A stretch of 64,000 nt of DNA from Kosakonia quasisacchari (GCF_004331415.1 NZ_SJOP01000013.1:1-64000); one strand, 5' to 3'; positions 18,848 through 28,531 are shown, counted from the stretch's first letter. The notes: generated by a model not told the origin, from the sequence alone. Made by a program: numbers and translations.

Positions 18848-19906
18848 ATGAAAAAAACGCCGTTACTCCGCTCCCTTGTGCTGTCGCTGGTGATGCTGGT
18901 CAGCCTCCCCACTTTTGCCGCCGTAAAAAAAGAGTTCAACGTCTGCTGGACGATCTACGCCGGATGGATGCCGTGGGGCACCATCAGCAGTAGCAAGATC
19001 ATTGATAAATGGGCCAGCAAATACGGCATCAAAATCAATGTCGTTCAACTCAACGACTATATCGAATCCATTAACCAGTACACCGCTGGCCAGTTTGATG
19101 GCTGCACCATGACCAACATGGATGCGCTGACCATTCCGGCGGCGGGCGGCGTCGATACCACGGCGTTGATCCTCGGCAGCTACTCCGAAGGTAACGACGG
19201 CGTGGTGATGAAAGGTGAAGGCAAAACCCTTAAAGATTTGAAAGGGATGAAAGTTTACCTGCCGGAACTGTCTGTTTCTCACTATCTGCTGGTGCGCGGA
19301 CTGGAAAAAGCGGGGTTATCGGAAAAAGACGTGACCGTGGTAAACACCTCGGATGCCGATATCGTGTCGGCGTTCGCCACGCCAAACGTGCAGGCCGCTG
19401 TGGCCTGGAATCCGCAGCTTTCCGTCATTAAAAGCACGCCAAAAACCACTGAAGTCTTCAGTTCTTCGCAGGTGCCGGGCGAGCTTATCGACATGATGGT
19501 GGTTAACAGCCAAACCCTGAAAGACAACCCGGCGCTTGGCAAAGCATTGACTGGTGCGTGGTATGAAATGATGGGGTTAATGAAAGCGCAGGACACCACC
19601 GTTCTGAATGCCATGGCCGCCGCTTCCGGCACTGACCTTGCCGGTTATCAGGCGCAGTTGAAAACCACGCATCTGTTCTATACCCCGGCGGACAACATTG
19701 CGTTTGTTACCTCGGGCGAACTGGCGAAAACCATGCAGCGCGTTGCGTCGTTCTCCTTCGCAAAAGGGCTGCTCGGCGATGGCGCGCAGAGTGCGGATTT
19801 CATTGGTATGACGTTCCCCGGCAATATCAGCCAGGGGGATGCCAACAATGTGAAACTGCGCTTTGACGACAGCTTCGTGAAAATGGCCGCCGCCGGCGCG
19901 CTGTGA
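18848..19906 (+). CDS. Guanidine/urea-cluster ABC transporter substrate-binding protein
   Basis: The 352-residue periplasmic protein has a signal peptide ending near TFA at residue 24 and the NitT/TauT-type fold (CWTIYAGWMPWG, VQLNDYIESINQYTAGQFDG, YLPELSVSHYLL). It is the kind encoded in urea-carboxylase-labelled clusters. With guanidine riboswitches in the same transcript the likely ligand is guanidine, although urea or another amidine is not excluded. It is the first gene after the riboswitch. Confidence 0.88.
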   Translation: MKKTPLLRSLVLSLVMLVSLPTFAAVKKEFNVCWTIYAGWMPWGTISSSKIIDKWASKYGIKINVVQLNDYIESINQYTAGQFDGCTMTNMDALTIPAAGGVDTTALILGSYSEGNDGVVMKGEGKTLKDLKGMKVYLPELSVSHYLLVRGLEKAGLSEKDVTVVNTSDADIVSAFATPNVQAAVAWNPQLSVIKSTPKTTEVFSSSQVPGELIDMMVVNSQTLKDNPALGKALTGAWYEMMGLMKAQDTTVLNAMAAASGTDLAGYQAQLKTTHLFYTPADNIAFVTSGELAKTMQRVASFSFAKGLLGDGAQSADFIGMTFPGNISQGDANNVKLRFDDSFVKMAAAGAL

Positions 19907-19924
19907 TCACTGACGGAGCCCGCC

Positions 19925-20740
19925 ATGCGACAAATTAACCGCCATCCCACGCCCGGCATGCGGATGATGCTCGTGCTGCTGCCTTTTGTTTTGCTGCTGG
20001 CTGCCTACTTTCTGGGCTCAGCAGTGCGGCTGGAGGCCAACCCGCAGGACAAGCTGTTACCCGGCTTGCAGCAGATGCTGGACGCCTTTTCACGGATGGC
20101 GCTTACCCCGGATAAACGCAGCGGCGAATACTTGTTCTGGGTGGATACGCTGGTGAGCCTTGCTCGCTTGCTGACGGGGCTGGCGATTGCCTCGCTGCTG
20201 GGCTTGTGCATTGGCGTCACATCCGGCGTATTCCCGCTGTGGCGCGCTTCGCTGTCGCCGTTGATGACGGTGTTGTCGATGATCCCGCCGCTGGCGATTT
20301 TACCGGTGCTGTTTATCGTTTTCGGGCTGGATGAGGTGTCAAAAGTGATGCTGATAGTTATCGGCATCACGCCGATGCTGGCGCGTGATCTCGAACATCG
20401 TGCTTGTGAAATTCCGTCGGAAATCCTCATCAAAGCGCAGACGCTGGGAGCAAACAGCTGGACGCTGGTGCTGCGGGTCGTGTTGCCGCAGTTGCTTTCG
20501 CGCCTGCTGACCTCGCTGCGCCTGTTGCTGGGATCGGCATGGTTATTCCTGATTTCTGCTGAAGCCATCTCTTCTACTGCCGGGCTGGGCTACCGCATTT
20601 TCCTGGTGCGCCGCTACATGGCGATGGACGTCATTATCCCGTACGTACTGTGGGTGACGCTGCTGGCGTGGTTGATGGATCTGGCGCTGCGCCAGTTACA
20701 TAAAGCCTGTTTTCCCTGGGCGGAAGGAGGGAAGGCATGA
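19925..20740 (+). CDS. ABC transporter permease of the guanidine cluster
   Basis: The 271-residue BPD-transport inner-membrane protein (NitT/TauT class) has about six hydrophobic segments and an EAA loop (EIPSEILIKAQTLGANSWTL) for contact with the ATPase. It lies 18 bases after the binding-protein gene and overlaps the ATPase gene by 4 bases (ATGA). It forms the membrane pore of the presumed guanidine importer. Confidence 0.9.
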   Translation: MRQINRHPTPGMRMMLVLLPFVLLLAAYFLGSAVRLEANPQDKLLPGLQQMLDAFSRMALTPDKRSGEYLFWVDTLVSLARLLTGLAIASLLGLCIGVTSGVFPLWRASLSPLMTVLSMIPPLAILPVLFIVFGLDEVSKVMLIVIGITPMLARDLEHRACEIPSEILIKAQTLGANSWTLVLRVVLPQLLSRLLTSLRLLLGSAWLFLISAEAISSTAGLGYRIFLVRRYMAMDVIIPYVLWVTLLAWLMDLALRQLHKACFPWAEGGKA

Positions 20741-21513
20741 GCTTTATCACCATCAACAACATCTGGCAGGAGTATGGCGATCACGTGGTGTTGGAGCGCC
20801 TGAATTTACAGGTCAAAGAGGGCGAGTTCTGCTCGATGGTGGGCGCGTCCGGTTGCGGTAAATCGACCTTTCTGCGCCTGCTGCTTGGTCAGGAAGCGCC
20901 CAGCCGTGGTTCCATCACGTTAGACGGTAAACCGCTCAGCGCTGAACCGGACAGCAGCCGTGGCGTGGTATTCCAGCGCTACTCCGTATTTCCGCATCTT
21001 AGCGTGCTGGATAATGTCGCCATTGGCCTTGAGTTACCGCGATCACCCCTTTTCGGGCGGCTATTTGGCGCGAAAAAACGGGCGGTACGCGAACAGGCAA
21101 AACAGATGCTGGAAAAAGTCGGCCTTGGTCACGCGCTGGATAAATATCCGGCGCAGCTCTCGGGCGGTATGCAGCAACGCTTAGCTATCGCTCAGGCATT
21201 CATTATGCAACCGCGCGTGTTGCTGCTGGATGAGCCGTTTGGCGCGCTCGACCCCGGTATTCGCAAAGAGATGCATGCGCTGCTGTTACAGCTGTGGAGT
21301 GAAACCCGCATGACGGTCTTTATGGTCACTCACGATCTTTCCGAAGGGTTCAATCTCGGCACCCGCTTGCTGGTGTTCGACAAGGTGCGCATCGACCCGC
21401 ACGCCCCCAATGCCTATGGCGCGCGCATCACCTATGACATTCCGCTTAATGAGACGCGGCTCTCCGCGTTGAGCGGTTCTGAGCCCGATAACGTTTACGC
21501 ATTAAGGAGTTAA
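20737..21513 (+). CDS. ABC transporter ATP-binding protein of the guanidine cluster
   Basis: The 258-residue ATPase has Walker A GASGCGKST (about residues 37-45), signature LSGGMQQRLAIAQA, Walker B LLLDEPFGALD and switch His in VTHD. It is of the NitT/TauT type. Its start overlaps the permease stop, and a strong AAGGAG after it serves the next gene. Confidence 0.92.
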   Translation: MSFITINNIWQEYGDHVVLERLNLQVKEGEFCSMVGASGCGKSTFLRLLLGQEAPSRGSITLDGKPLSAEPDSSRGVVFQRYSVFPHLSVLDNVAIGLELPRSPLFGRLFGAKKRAVREQAKQMLEKVGLGHALDKYPAQLSGGMQQRLAIAQAFIMQPRVLLLDEPFGALDPGIRKEMHALLLQLWSETRMTVFMVTHDLSEGFNLGTRLLVFDKVRIDPHAPNAYGARITYDIPLNETRLSALSGSEPDNVYALRS

Positions 21514-21517
21514 TCCT

Positions 21518-22234
21518 GTGACAACCTTAACCCCATTTCGCGAGGAGATGCTGCCGGGCGGCGGGCATCTCTCTTTTATCCTCAAACGCGGGCAGATCCT
21601 GCGCATGACCGACACGCAAGGCGGCGCGAACATCAGCCTGATGATGTTCAACGCGCACGAGAAAAGTGAGCGTCTGAACCTGCCGGACACCTTAAAAGGC
21701 CAGCACACCGCGCGGCTGACTGCCGGGCACTGCTTTTATTCCGATATGGGCCGCGTGCTGGCGGGCATGATTAACGATACCTGCGGCTGGCATGACCCGT
21801 TTGGCGGCGTGCTGAATGCCGCTGAAGTGGCGGAAAAATATGGTCAGGGGCGCTATCAAGAGCTGCGCAACGGCTTTTACCGCAACGGCACGGATAACTT
21901 GCTGGTGGAGATGGGCAAGTGGGATCTCAATCTTGAAGACCTGCTGATGGTAGTTAACTTTTTCAGCAAGGTGACGGTCGATGAACAAGGCCAGTTCCAC
22001 TTCCATCCCGACCATTCGCAACCGGGCAGCTATGTCGATCTCTACGCGCCAATGGATGTGCTGATCGTGCTGACCGCGCTGCAACACCCGATGGACCCCT
22101 CCCGCGCCTATGCGCCGCGCCCGGTTGCGCTTAGCTGGCGACAGGCGGAGGACGACCAGGCGGCAGTAAACGCCTTGCTGACGCGCCCGGAAAACGAACG
22201 CGCCTTCACCAATACCGAACTTTTCGCCCTGTAA
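21518..22234 (+). CDS. Carboxyguanidine deiminase subunit (urea-carboxylase-associated protein 1, CgdA-type)
   Basis: This 238-residue DUF1989-family protein was long called urea amidolyase-associated protein 1. With its partner it removes the imino group of carboxyguanidine to give allophanate and ammonia. [11 protein letters not shown] (around residue 87) is the family's conserved motif, and a C-terminal BPMD-like stretch (QHPMDPS) follows. The start is GTG with AAGGAG. The A/B subunit naming is by gene order and is tentative. Confidence 0.85.
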   Translation: MTTLTPFREEMLPGGGHLSFILKRGQILRMTDTQGGANISLMMFNAHEKSERLNLPDTLKGQHTARLTAGHCFYSDMGRVLAGMINDTCGWHDPFGGVLNAAEVAEKYGQGRYQELRNGFYRNGTDNLLVEMGKWDLNLEDLLMVVNFFSKVTVDEQGQFHFHPDHSQPGSYVDLYAPMDVLIVLTALQHPMDPSRAYAPRPVALSWRQAEDDQAAVNALLTRPENERAFTNTELFAL

Positions 22235-22245
22235 GGAGGCGCAAT

Positions 22246-22878
22246 ATGACTGAGTCCTGTGAAAAATCTGCTGAGCAGGCCACGTTCCGCCATGTGATCC
22301 CGGCGGGCGAACCGTATCTGTTTGAGGTGAAAAAAGGCCAGACCCTGCGCTTGCGCGATCTTGAAGGTAACCAGGCTGTCGATACGCTGTTCTATAACGC
22401 CGATAACCCGCGTGAACGCTACGATGCTCAGCGCACACTGCGCCGCCAGAACAATGCGTATCTCACCACCGGCAGCGTACTTTATTCCAACCTTGGCAAC
22501 CCGTTACTGACAATTGTTGCCGACACCTGCGGTCGCCACGACACACTCGGCGGTGCCTGCGCGCAGGAGAGCAACACCGTGCGCTACGCGCTCGACAAGC
22601 GCCATATGCACAGTTGCCGCGACAATTTCCTCTGCGCCTGCTTGCATGACGGTCGCCTGCAAAAGCGCGATATTGGCGCGAACATCAACTTCTTTATGAA
22701 CGTGCCGGTCACTGAACAGGGCGGGCTGACCTTTGAAGATGGCATCTCCGCGCCGGGCAAATATGTTGAATTGCGCGCCGAGTGCAATGTCATTGTGCTT
22801 ATCTCCAACTGCCCGCAGCTCAATAACCCGTGTAATGGCTGGAACCCAACCCCCGCTGAGGTGCTGATATGGAACTGA
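22246..22878 (+). CDS. Carboxyguanidine deiminase subunit (urea-carboxylase-associated protein 2, CgdB-type)
   Basis: This second DUF1989-family subunit has 210 residues and resembles the preceding gene throughout ([42 protein letters not shown], and the Cys/His-rich [16 protein letters not shown] region). It starts 11 bases after its partner with an excellent AAGGAGG. A duplication of an ancestral gene is the likely origin of the pair. Its 3' end overlaps a 28-codon ORF. Confidence 0.85.
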   Translation: MTESCEKSAEQATFRHVIPAGEPYLFEVKKGQTLRLRDLEGNQAVDTLFYNADNPRERYDAQRTLRRQNNAYLTTGSVLYSNLGNPLLTIVADTCGRHDTLGGACAQESNTVRYALDKRHMHSCRDNFLCACLHDGRLQKRDIGANINFFMNVPVTEQGGLTFEDGISAPGKYVELRAECNVIVLISNCPQLNNPCNGWNPTPAEVLIWN

Positions 22879-22955
22879 AACCGACCCGCTGGCAGCGCCT
22901 GCGTCAGGTGATTTACCACCTGTTTGCCGTTCGCGCCGGGCGCATCGTGGCGTAA
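22869..22955 (+). CDS. Possible 28-residue basic small protein
   Basis: An ATG inside the last codons of the CgdB-type gene opens a frame of 28 codons ([21 protein letters not shown]... ending RAGRIVA). The product is strongly basic with an amphipathic middle. The overlap would permit coupled translation, but there is no independent ribosome-binding site, and the stop codon lies ten bases before the guanidine-II riboswitch. It may instead be a chance frame. Confidence 0.35.
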   Translation: MELKPTRWQRLRQVIYHLFAVRAGRIVA

Positions 22956-22964
22956 ATGTATTTT

Positions 22965-23013
22965 CCCCATGGACGACCATGCGGTGAGCCGATTTTCGGC
23001 GGGACGACCCGCC
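22965..23013 (+). ncRNA. Guanidine-II riboswitch (mini-ykkC class) before the carboxylase gene
   Basis: Two hairpins with identical ACGA tetraloops closed by GG/CC pairs are present: P1 CATGG-ACGA-CCATG (22968-22981, extendable by CC/GG outside a mismatch) and P2 GGCGGG-ACGA-CCCGCC (22998-23013). Two ACGR-loop hairpins with a short linker are the defining architecture of mini-ykkC RNA. The linker can form GCCG-ATTTT-CGGC, which excludes P2. The carboxylase ATG follows 17 bases later, so translational control is likely. Confidence 0.85.
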
Positions 23014-23030
23014 ACGATTGAGTCTGACCT

Positions 23031-26000
23031 ATGTTGACGAAACTCCTGATCGCAAACCGCGGGGCGATTGCCTGCCGTATTCTGCGCACCCTGCGCGCCA
23101 TGAACGTGGGCGGCGTGGCGGTCTACTCTGAAGCGGATATCAGTAGCCTGCATATCCGCGAAGCCGACGAAGCCATCAGCCTTGGCGACGGTCCGGCGGC
23201 GAATACCTATCTGGTGAGTGAGAAAATTATTACGGCTGCTAAAGAGAGTGGCGCGCAGGCGATTCACCCCGGCTACGGTTTTCTCTCGGAAAATGCGGCG
23301 TTCGCCGAAGCCTGTGAAGCGGCGGGAATTGCTTTTGTTGGCCCGACGCCGGAGCAACTGCGCCTCTTCGGCCTGAAACATACCGCGCGTGCGCTGGCAA
23401 AAAAACACGGCGTGCCGATGCTGGAAGGCACCGAACTGCTGGCGGACGTGGGTGAAGCATTACGCGCCGCTCAAACTGTGGGTTACCCGGTGATGCTGAA
23501 AAGTACGGCGGGCGGCGGCGGTATCGGTATGCGCGTCTGTTATCACGCTGACGAGCTTAATGACGCCTTCGACGCCGTGGTGCGGTTGGGGAAAAACAAC
23601 TTTAGCGATGCGGGCGTGTTTATCGAGAAGTACATCGAACGCGCGCGTCACCTTGAAGTGCAGTTATTTGGCGATGGCAACGGCGAGGTGATTGCCCTCG
23701 GTGTGCGCGACTGTTCCGTGCAGCGCCGCAACCAGAAAGTGCTGGAGGAGACGCCCGCGCCCAATTTACCCGCCGGGATGGAAGCAGCGCTGTGCGCGGC
23801 GGCAATCACGCTGGGGAAAGCGGTCAATTACCGTAGCGCAGGCACGGTTGAGTTTGTTTACGACAGCGACGCGCAGCGCTTTTACTTCCTTGAAGTGAAC
23901 ACCCGCTTGCAGGTGGAGCATGGCGTCACCGAGCAGGTGTGGGGTGTTGATCTGGTGCGCTGGATGATTGCGCTCGCTGCCGGAGAATTGCCGTCGCTTG
24001 CCACGCTGCGGGAAAGCCTTTCCCCGAACGGGCACGCGATTCAGGCGCGCGTGTACGCCGAAGATCCTGGCCGTCAGTTTCAGCCTTCACCTGGGCTACT
24101 CACCGACGTGTTTTTTCCGGTGGATGATCGCAAGGCATTGCGTATCGACCGTTGGGTGGAATCCGGTTGTGAAGTGCCGCCTTTTTTTGACCCGATGCTG
24201 GCGAAAATCATCGCCTGGCAGCCTACGCGAACAAAGGCTATCGATGCACTGCATAGCGCGCTCGGCGAAACGCGGCTGTACGGCGTAGAAACCAACCACA
24301 GTTATTTACAGCAAATTTTAACCTTCGCGCCGTTCGCCAGCGGTAAACCCTGGACGCGCTGCCTCGAAGGGCTAACTTACCAGGCCAGCACACTGGAAGT
24401 GCTCAGCGCCGGAACACAAACCACCGTGCAGGATTATCCGGGCCGCGTGGGGTACTGGGCGGTCGGTGTGCCGCCCTCCGGGCCGATGGACAGCCTGGCA
24501 TTGCGCCTCGGCAACCGCCTGCTCGGCAATGATGAACAGACGGCCGCGCTTGAGATCACGCTGAGCGGGCCGATGCTGAAATTCAACTGCGACGCGCAAC
24601 TGGTGGTCACCGGTGCGGAGATCGCCGTCGCGCTTGATGGCGAACCGCAACCCAACAACCACGTCTTGCGTGTGCGTGCCGGGATGACGCTTAGCATCGG
24701 GGAAATACGCGGCGATGGCGTACGCAGCTATGTGTGCCTGCGCGGTGGTTTTAGCGTGCCCGATTATCTCGGCAGCAAAAGTACCTTTACCCTCGGCCAG
24801 TTCGGTGGCCACGCCGGGCGAGCGCTGCGTACCGGTGACGTGCTGCATCTGCCACCGTTAACGTCGTCAGTCGCAGATTCTGCGCTGCCGCCAGCCTTGC
24901 ACACTACGCTGGCAAGCGTGCGCGAACTGCGGGTGATTTATGGCCCGCACGGCGCGCCGGAGTATTTCACACCGGCGTATATGACGACCTTTTTTGCCAC
25001 CGACTGGGAAGTGCATTTCAACTCCAGCCGCACCGGTGTGCGATTGATTGGCCCGAAACCGGAGTGGGTACGTGACAGCGGCGGCGAGGCGGGTCTGCAT
25101 CCGTCGAACATTCATGACAATCCGTACGCCATTGGCGCGGTGGATTTTACCGGCGATATGCCGGTGATCCTCGGCCCGGATGGCCCAAGCCTCGGCGGTT
25201 TTGTCTGCCCGGTGACGGTGATCGAAGCCGATTTGCACGCCATCGGGCAACTGAAAGCGGGCGATAAAGTGCGTTTTATCCCGGTGGATATCGCCACTGC
25301 GCGCCAACTGGCGCAAGCGCAGGAAACACTCATCAGCCACCTGCAACCACAGCAGGCTGCGTGGCAAGCGGCTGAACTGGCTTCCCCGATTGTGTTGGTG
25401 CGCGGCGAGGCGGACAAACGGTTGGTGGCGCGCCTTTCTGGCGACACACACCTGCTGCTGGAGATTGGTGAGGCGGAGCTGGATCTGGTGCTGCGTTTTC
25501 GCGCGCACGCCTTAATGCAGGCGCTGGAATCCCGTGCGCTGGCGGGCGTTATCGACCTGACGCCAGGCATTCGCTCGCTGCAAATTCACTATCGGCCGGA
25601 AACGCTGAGCCTTACGCAATTGCTGGAAGTGGTTGCCGGGTTGTGGCAGGGCGTCTGTGAGCGAGAAGATCTGGATGTGCCGTCACGCATTGTCTGGCTG
25701 CCGCTGTCGTGGGACGACCCGGCGTGCCAGAAAGCTATCGATAAATACATGACCACCGTGCGCCGCGACGCGCCGTGGTGTCCGAGTAACCTGGAGTTTA
25801 TCCGCCGTATTAATGATCTGGCGAACCTCGATGAGGTGTACAAAACGGTGTTCGACGCCAGCTACCTGGTGATGGGGCTGGGTGATGTTTATCTCGGGGC
25901 ACCCGTCGCCACGCCGCTCGATCCTCGCCACCGGCTGGTGACCACCAAATACAACCCGGCGCGCACCTGGACGGCGGAAAACTCGGTTGGTATCGGCGGC

Positions 26001-26633
26001 GCGTATCTCTGCGTATATGGCATGGAAGGGCCGGGCGGTTACCAGTTTGTGGGCCGCACGCTGCAAATGTGGAATCGCTATCATACGGTCGAGGAGTTCG
26101 GCGGCAAGCCCTGGTTGCTGCGCTTCTTCGACCAGATCCGTTTCTATCCGGTTTCTGCTGATGAGTTGCTGACCATCCGCCGCGACTTTCCGTTGGGGCG
26201 TTATCCGCTGCGCATTGAGCCTACCACGCTGCAACTGGCGCAGTATCAACAGTTCCTTGCCGATGAAGCCCCGGGCATTGACGCGTTCCGTCGCCAGCAA
26301 CAAGGCGCGTTCGACGCCGAGCGCCAGCGCTGGATTGCCAGCGGGCAGGCACATTTCGATAGCAGCGATGTGTTGCTGGAAGCGGAAGATGACGCACCGC
26401 TAAGCGCCGGGCAACTGGGGGTGGATAGCCCGGTTTCCGGTAATCTGTGGCAGGTGAATGTGGAAATCGGTAAATCCGTACGAGAAGGCGACGTGCTGGT
26501 GGTGCTGGAATCGATGAAGATGGAAATCCCATTACTCGCCACCCACAACGGTGTGGTGAGCCAGGTGCGCGTGCAGCCAGGTAGCCAGGTGCGCGCGGGT
26601 CAGTGTGTGGTGGTGCTGGAGAAAACGTTATGA
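23031..26633 (+). CDS. Biotin-dependent guanidine carboxylase (urea carboxylase family)
   Basis: The 1200-residue single-chain enzyme contains a biotin carboxylase domain (residues 1-450; ATP-grasp loop GGGGIGM at 161-167), KipA-like and KipI-like carboxyltransferase halves (about 455-770 and 790-1110), and a biotinyl domain with the biotin lysine K1163 in ESMKME. It would carboxylate guanidine to carboxyguanidine using bicarbonate and ATP. Homologues were annotated as urea carboxylase; the two guanidine riboswitches and the CgdAB-type genes argue for guanidine. The Asn/Asp position that separates the two substrates needs an alignment. Its stop overlaps the next start by 4 bases. Confidence 0.92.
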   Translation: MLTKLLIANRGAIACRILRTLRAMNVGGVAVYSEADISSLHIREADEAISLGDGPAANTYLVSEKIITAAKESGAQAIHPGYGFLSENAAFAEACEAAGIAFVGPTPEQLRLFGLKHTARALAKKHGVPMLEGTELLADVGEALRAAQTVGYPVMLKSTAGGGGIGMRVCYHADELNDAFDAVVRLGKNNFSDAGVFIEKYIERARHLEVQLFGDGNGEVIALGVRDCSVQRRNQKVLEETPAPNLPAGMEAALCAAAITLGKAVNYRSAGTVEFVYDSDAQRFYFLEVNTRLQVEHGVTEQVWGVDLVRWMIALAAGELPSLATLRESLSPNGHAIQARVYAEDPGRQFQPSPGLLTDVFFPVDDRKALRIDRWVESGCEVPPFFDPMLAKIIAWQPTRTKAIDALHSALGETRLYGVETNHSYLQQILTFAPFASGKPWTRCLEGLTYQASTLEVLSAGTQTTVQDYPGRVGYWAVGVPPSGPMDSLALRLGNRLLGNDEQTAALEITLSGPMLKFNCDAQLVVTGAEIAVALDGEPQPNNHVLRVRAGMTLSIGEIRGDGVRSYVCLRGGFSVPDYLGSKSTFTLGQFGGHAGRALRTGDVLHLPPLTSSVADSALPPALHTTLASVRELRVIYGPHGAPEYFTPAYMTTFFATDWEVHFNSSRTGVRLIGPKPEWVRDSGGEAGLHPSNIHDNPYAIGAVDFTGDMPVILGPDGPSLGGFVCPVTVIEADLHAIGQLKAGDKVRFIPVDIATARQLAQAQETLISHLQPQQAAWQAAELASPIVLVRGEADKRLVARLSGDTHLLLEIGEAELDLVLRFRAHALMQALESRALAGVIDLTPGIRSLQIHYRPETLSLTQLLEVVAGLWQGVCEREDLDVPSRIVWLPLSWDDPACQKAIDKYMTTVRRDAPWCPSNLEFIRRINDLANLDEVYKTVFDASYLVMGLGDVYLGAPVATPLDPRHRLVTTKYNPARTWTAENSVGIGGAYLCVYGMEGPGGYQFVGRTLQMWNRYHTVEEFGGKPWLLRFFDQIRFYPVSADELLTIRRDFPLGRYPLRIEPTTLQLAQYQQFLADEAPGIDAFRRQQQGAFDAERQRWIASGQAHFDSSDVLLEAEDDAPLSAGQLGVDSPVSGNLWQVNVEIGKSVREGDVLVVLESMKMEIPLLATHNGVVSQVRVQPGSQVRAGQCVVVLEKTL

Positions 26634-28432
26634 CACATCCTGTTGATTTACGCCTCGACGCACTGGCGCAGGCATACCGCGACGGGCGTTTTACGCCGCG
26701 CACTGTCATCGCGCAACTGCGTGAGCGGGCGATAGCGCTTAACCCTGAGTTCAACGCCTTTATTTATCTTCTCAGCGACGCGGAGCTGGAGCCGTATCTG
26801 GCGGCGCTCGACGACGTACCGCCAGAGAGCTTACCGCTGTATGGCGTGCCGTTTGCCATCAAAGACAATATTGACCTGGCGGGGATCGCCACCACCGCAG
26901 CCTGCCCGGCATTTGCCTACACCGCGAGCGAAGATGCGACTATTGTCGCGCAACTGATTGCACTGGGCGCGGTGCCGCTGGGGAAAACGAATCTCGATCA
27001 GTTCGCCACCGGTTTAAATGGCACGCGCTCGCCCTATGGCGCGTGTCGCAACAGCGTGCTGGCCGATTACCCGGCGGGGGGCTCCAGCGCCGGGTCTGCG
27101 CTGGCGGTGGCGCTGGGGATCGCCAGTTTTGCGTTGGGTACGGATACCGCTGGAAGCGGGCGCGTTCCGGCAGCGTTAAATAACCTGGTTGGGCTTAAAG
27201 CGAGCAAAAGGCTCATCTCTACGGCCGGTGTGGTGCCGGCCTGCCGCACGCTGGACTGCGTGACATTTTTCACCGCGACGGCGGCGGAAGCCAGCCAGTT
27301 GCTGGCGTTAACGGCGGTTAAAGACGCGCGGGACGAATACAGCCGGGCTAACCCGGCATGGAACAGTGCGCAGGCATTTGGCGTGCCAGAACCCGGTTTT
27401 CGCTTCGGTGTGCCGGACAGGCTGGAGTTCTTGGGGGGTGCGCAGAGTGAGTCGCTGTTTCACGAGGCCCAAAACCGCTTGATAGCGTTGGGTGGTGTGC
27501 CGGTCACTATCGACTTTTCACCGTTCCTCGCGGCGGCAAAACTGCTGTATGAAGGCCCGTGGGTGGCGGAGCGTTATCATGTGGCGGGAGCATTGATGGA
27601 GCAGCAGCCGGAGGCGGTGTTGCCAGTGATCCGCGACGTGCTCGGCAATGCGCCAGCCATGAGCGCAGTCGTCGCGTTTGCGGCGCAGTACCAGTTGCAG
27701 CGCTACAAAGCGCGGTGCGATGCGATTCTGGCGGAGCTGGAGTGCGTGCTGACGCCAACCTATCCGCGCCCAGTGACGCTGGCTGAACTGGCTGAGGAAC
27801 CGGTCAAGCGCAATTCGGATCTGGGGTTCTATACCAACTTTATGAACCTGCTGGATTACGCTGCGGTCGCGGTGCCCACAGGCACAATGGCGAATGGTTT
27901 ACCTTCTGGCGTGACACTGTTTGGCCGCCTGTTCACCGATCAATACTTATTAAGCCTTGCTGATGCGTTACAGCGTAGCCAGCCACTGGCGTTGCCGGGT
28001 GGCAGAGAAATGCGCCGTGTCGCGCCTGGCCGCGTGGCGACAAATGACCGCATGTCGATTGTTGTGTGCGGCGCACATCTGGATGGGCTGGCACTCAATT
28101 TCCAGCTTCGTCAGCGCGGGGCCACGCTGCGCGGCGCAACCCGCAGTGCTCCTCACTACCGTTTGTATGCATTAGCGGACGGCAAACGACCAGGCATGGT
28201 GCGGGATACCGCGCAAGGCGCGGCGATCGCCGTGGAAGTGTGGGAACTGCCACACAGTGAAGTGGGATCTTTTCTTGCCGGTATTCCGGCTCCGCTCGGA
28301 TTGGGTAAGGTTGAGCTGGAGGACGGTCGCTGGCTGACGGGATTCATTTGTGAGAATTATGGGTTGCTGGGTGCGCGGGATATCACAGATTACGGTGGTT
28401 GGCGTGCGTGGCTCACTTTAAGTGAAATGTAA
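26630..28432 (+). CDS. atzF: Allophanate hydrolase
   Basis: This enzyme hydrolyses allophanate to ammonia and CO2, the last step of guanidine or urea-carboxylate breakdown. The 600-residue protein has the amidase-signature triad: Lys78 in PFAIKDN, cis-Ser152 in GGSSAGS and Ser176 in TDTAGSGR. A C-terminal domain of about 130 residues follows (from MSIVVCGAHLDGLALN), as in full-length family members. The start is the ATG overlapping the carboxylase TGA; nine upstream in-frame codons are not needed. A weak 7-bp inverted repeat (GTCCGGT / ACCGGAC, 28435-28476) follows. Confidence 0.93.
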   Translation: MTHPVDLRLDALAQAYRDGRFTPRTVIAQLRERAIALNPEFNAFIYLLSDAELEPYLAALDDVPPESLPLYGVPFAIKDNIDLAGIATTAACPAFAYTASEDATIVAQLIALGAVPLGKTNLDQFATGLNGTRSPYGACRNSVLADYPAGGSSAGSALAVALGIASFALGTDTAGSGRVPAALNNLVGLKASKRLISTAGVVPACRTLDCVTFFTATAAEASQLLALTAVKDARDEYSRANPAWNSAQAFGVPEPGFRFGVPDRLEFLGGAQSESLFHEAQNRLIALGGVPVTIDFSPFLAAAKLLYEGPWVAERYHVAGALMEQQPEAVLPVIRDVLGNAPAMSAVVAFAAQYQLQRYKARCDAILAELECVLTPTYPRPVTLAELAEEPVKRNSDLGFYTNFMNLLDYAAVAVPTGTMANGLPSGVTLFGRLFTDQYLLSLADALQRSQPLALPGGREMRRVAPGRVATNDRMSIVVCGAHLDGLALNFQLRQRGATLRGATRSAPHYRLYALADGKRPGMVRDTAQGAAIAVEVWELPHSEVGSFLAGIPAPLGLGKVELEDGRWLTGFICENYGLLGARDITDYGGWRAWLTLSEM

Positions 28433-28531
28433 AGGTCCGGTAGATAAAATTAAATATTGACCGGACGCATGCTTTTGTTCAAAAAGCGACCATACTATGA
28501 TCCTACACTGGCTGACAAGGGGGGAAGATGT

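Noticed and set aside
21692..22438. A 248-codon minus-strand frame across the two deiminase genes
   Set aside because: It spans a gene boundary on the other strand and has shadow-like composition, with no recognisable domain.
23031..28432. Annotation as a urea-degradation (urea amidolyase) cluster
   Set aside because: The two guanidine riboswitches and the CgdAB-type genes fit guanidine better; urea cannot be formally excluded from sequence alone.
28435..28476. Terminator after the allophanate hydrolase gene
   Set aside because: The inverted repeat GTCCGGT / ACCGGAC encloses a loop of over 20 bases and lacks a T tract, so I did not call it.
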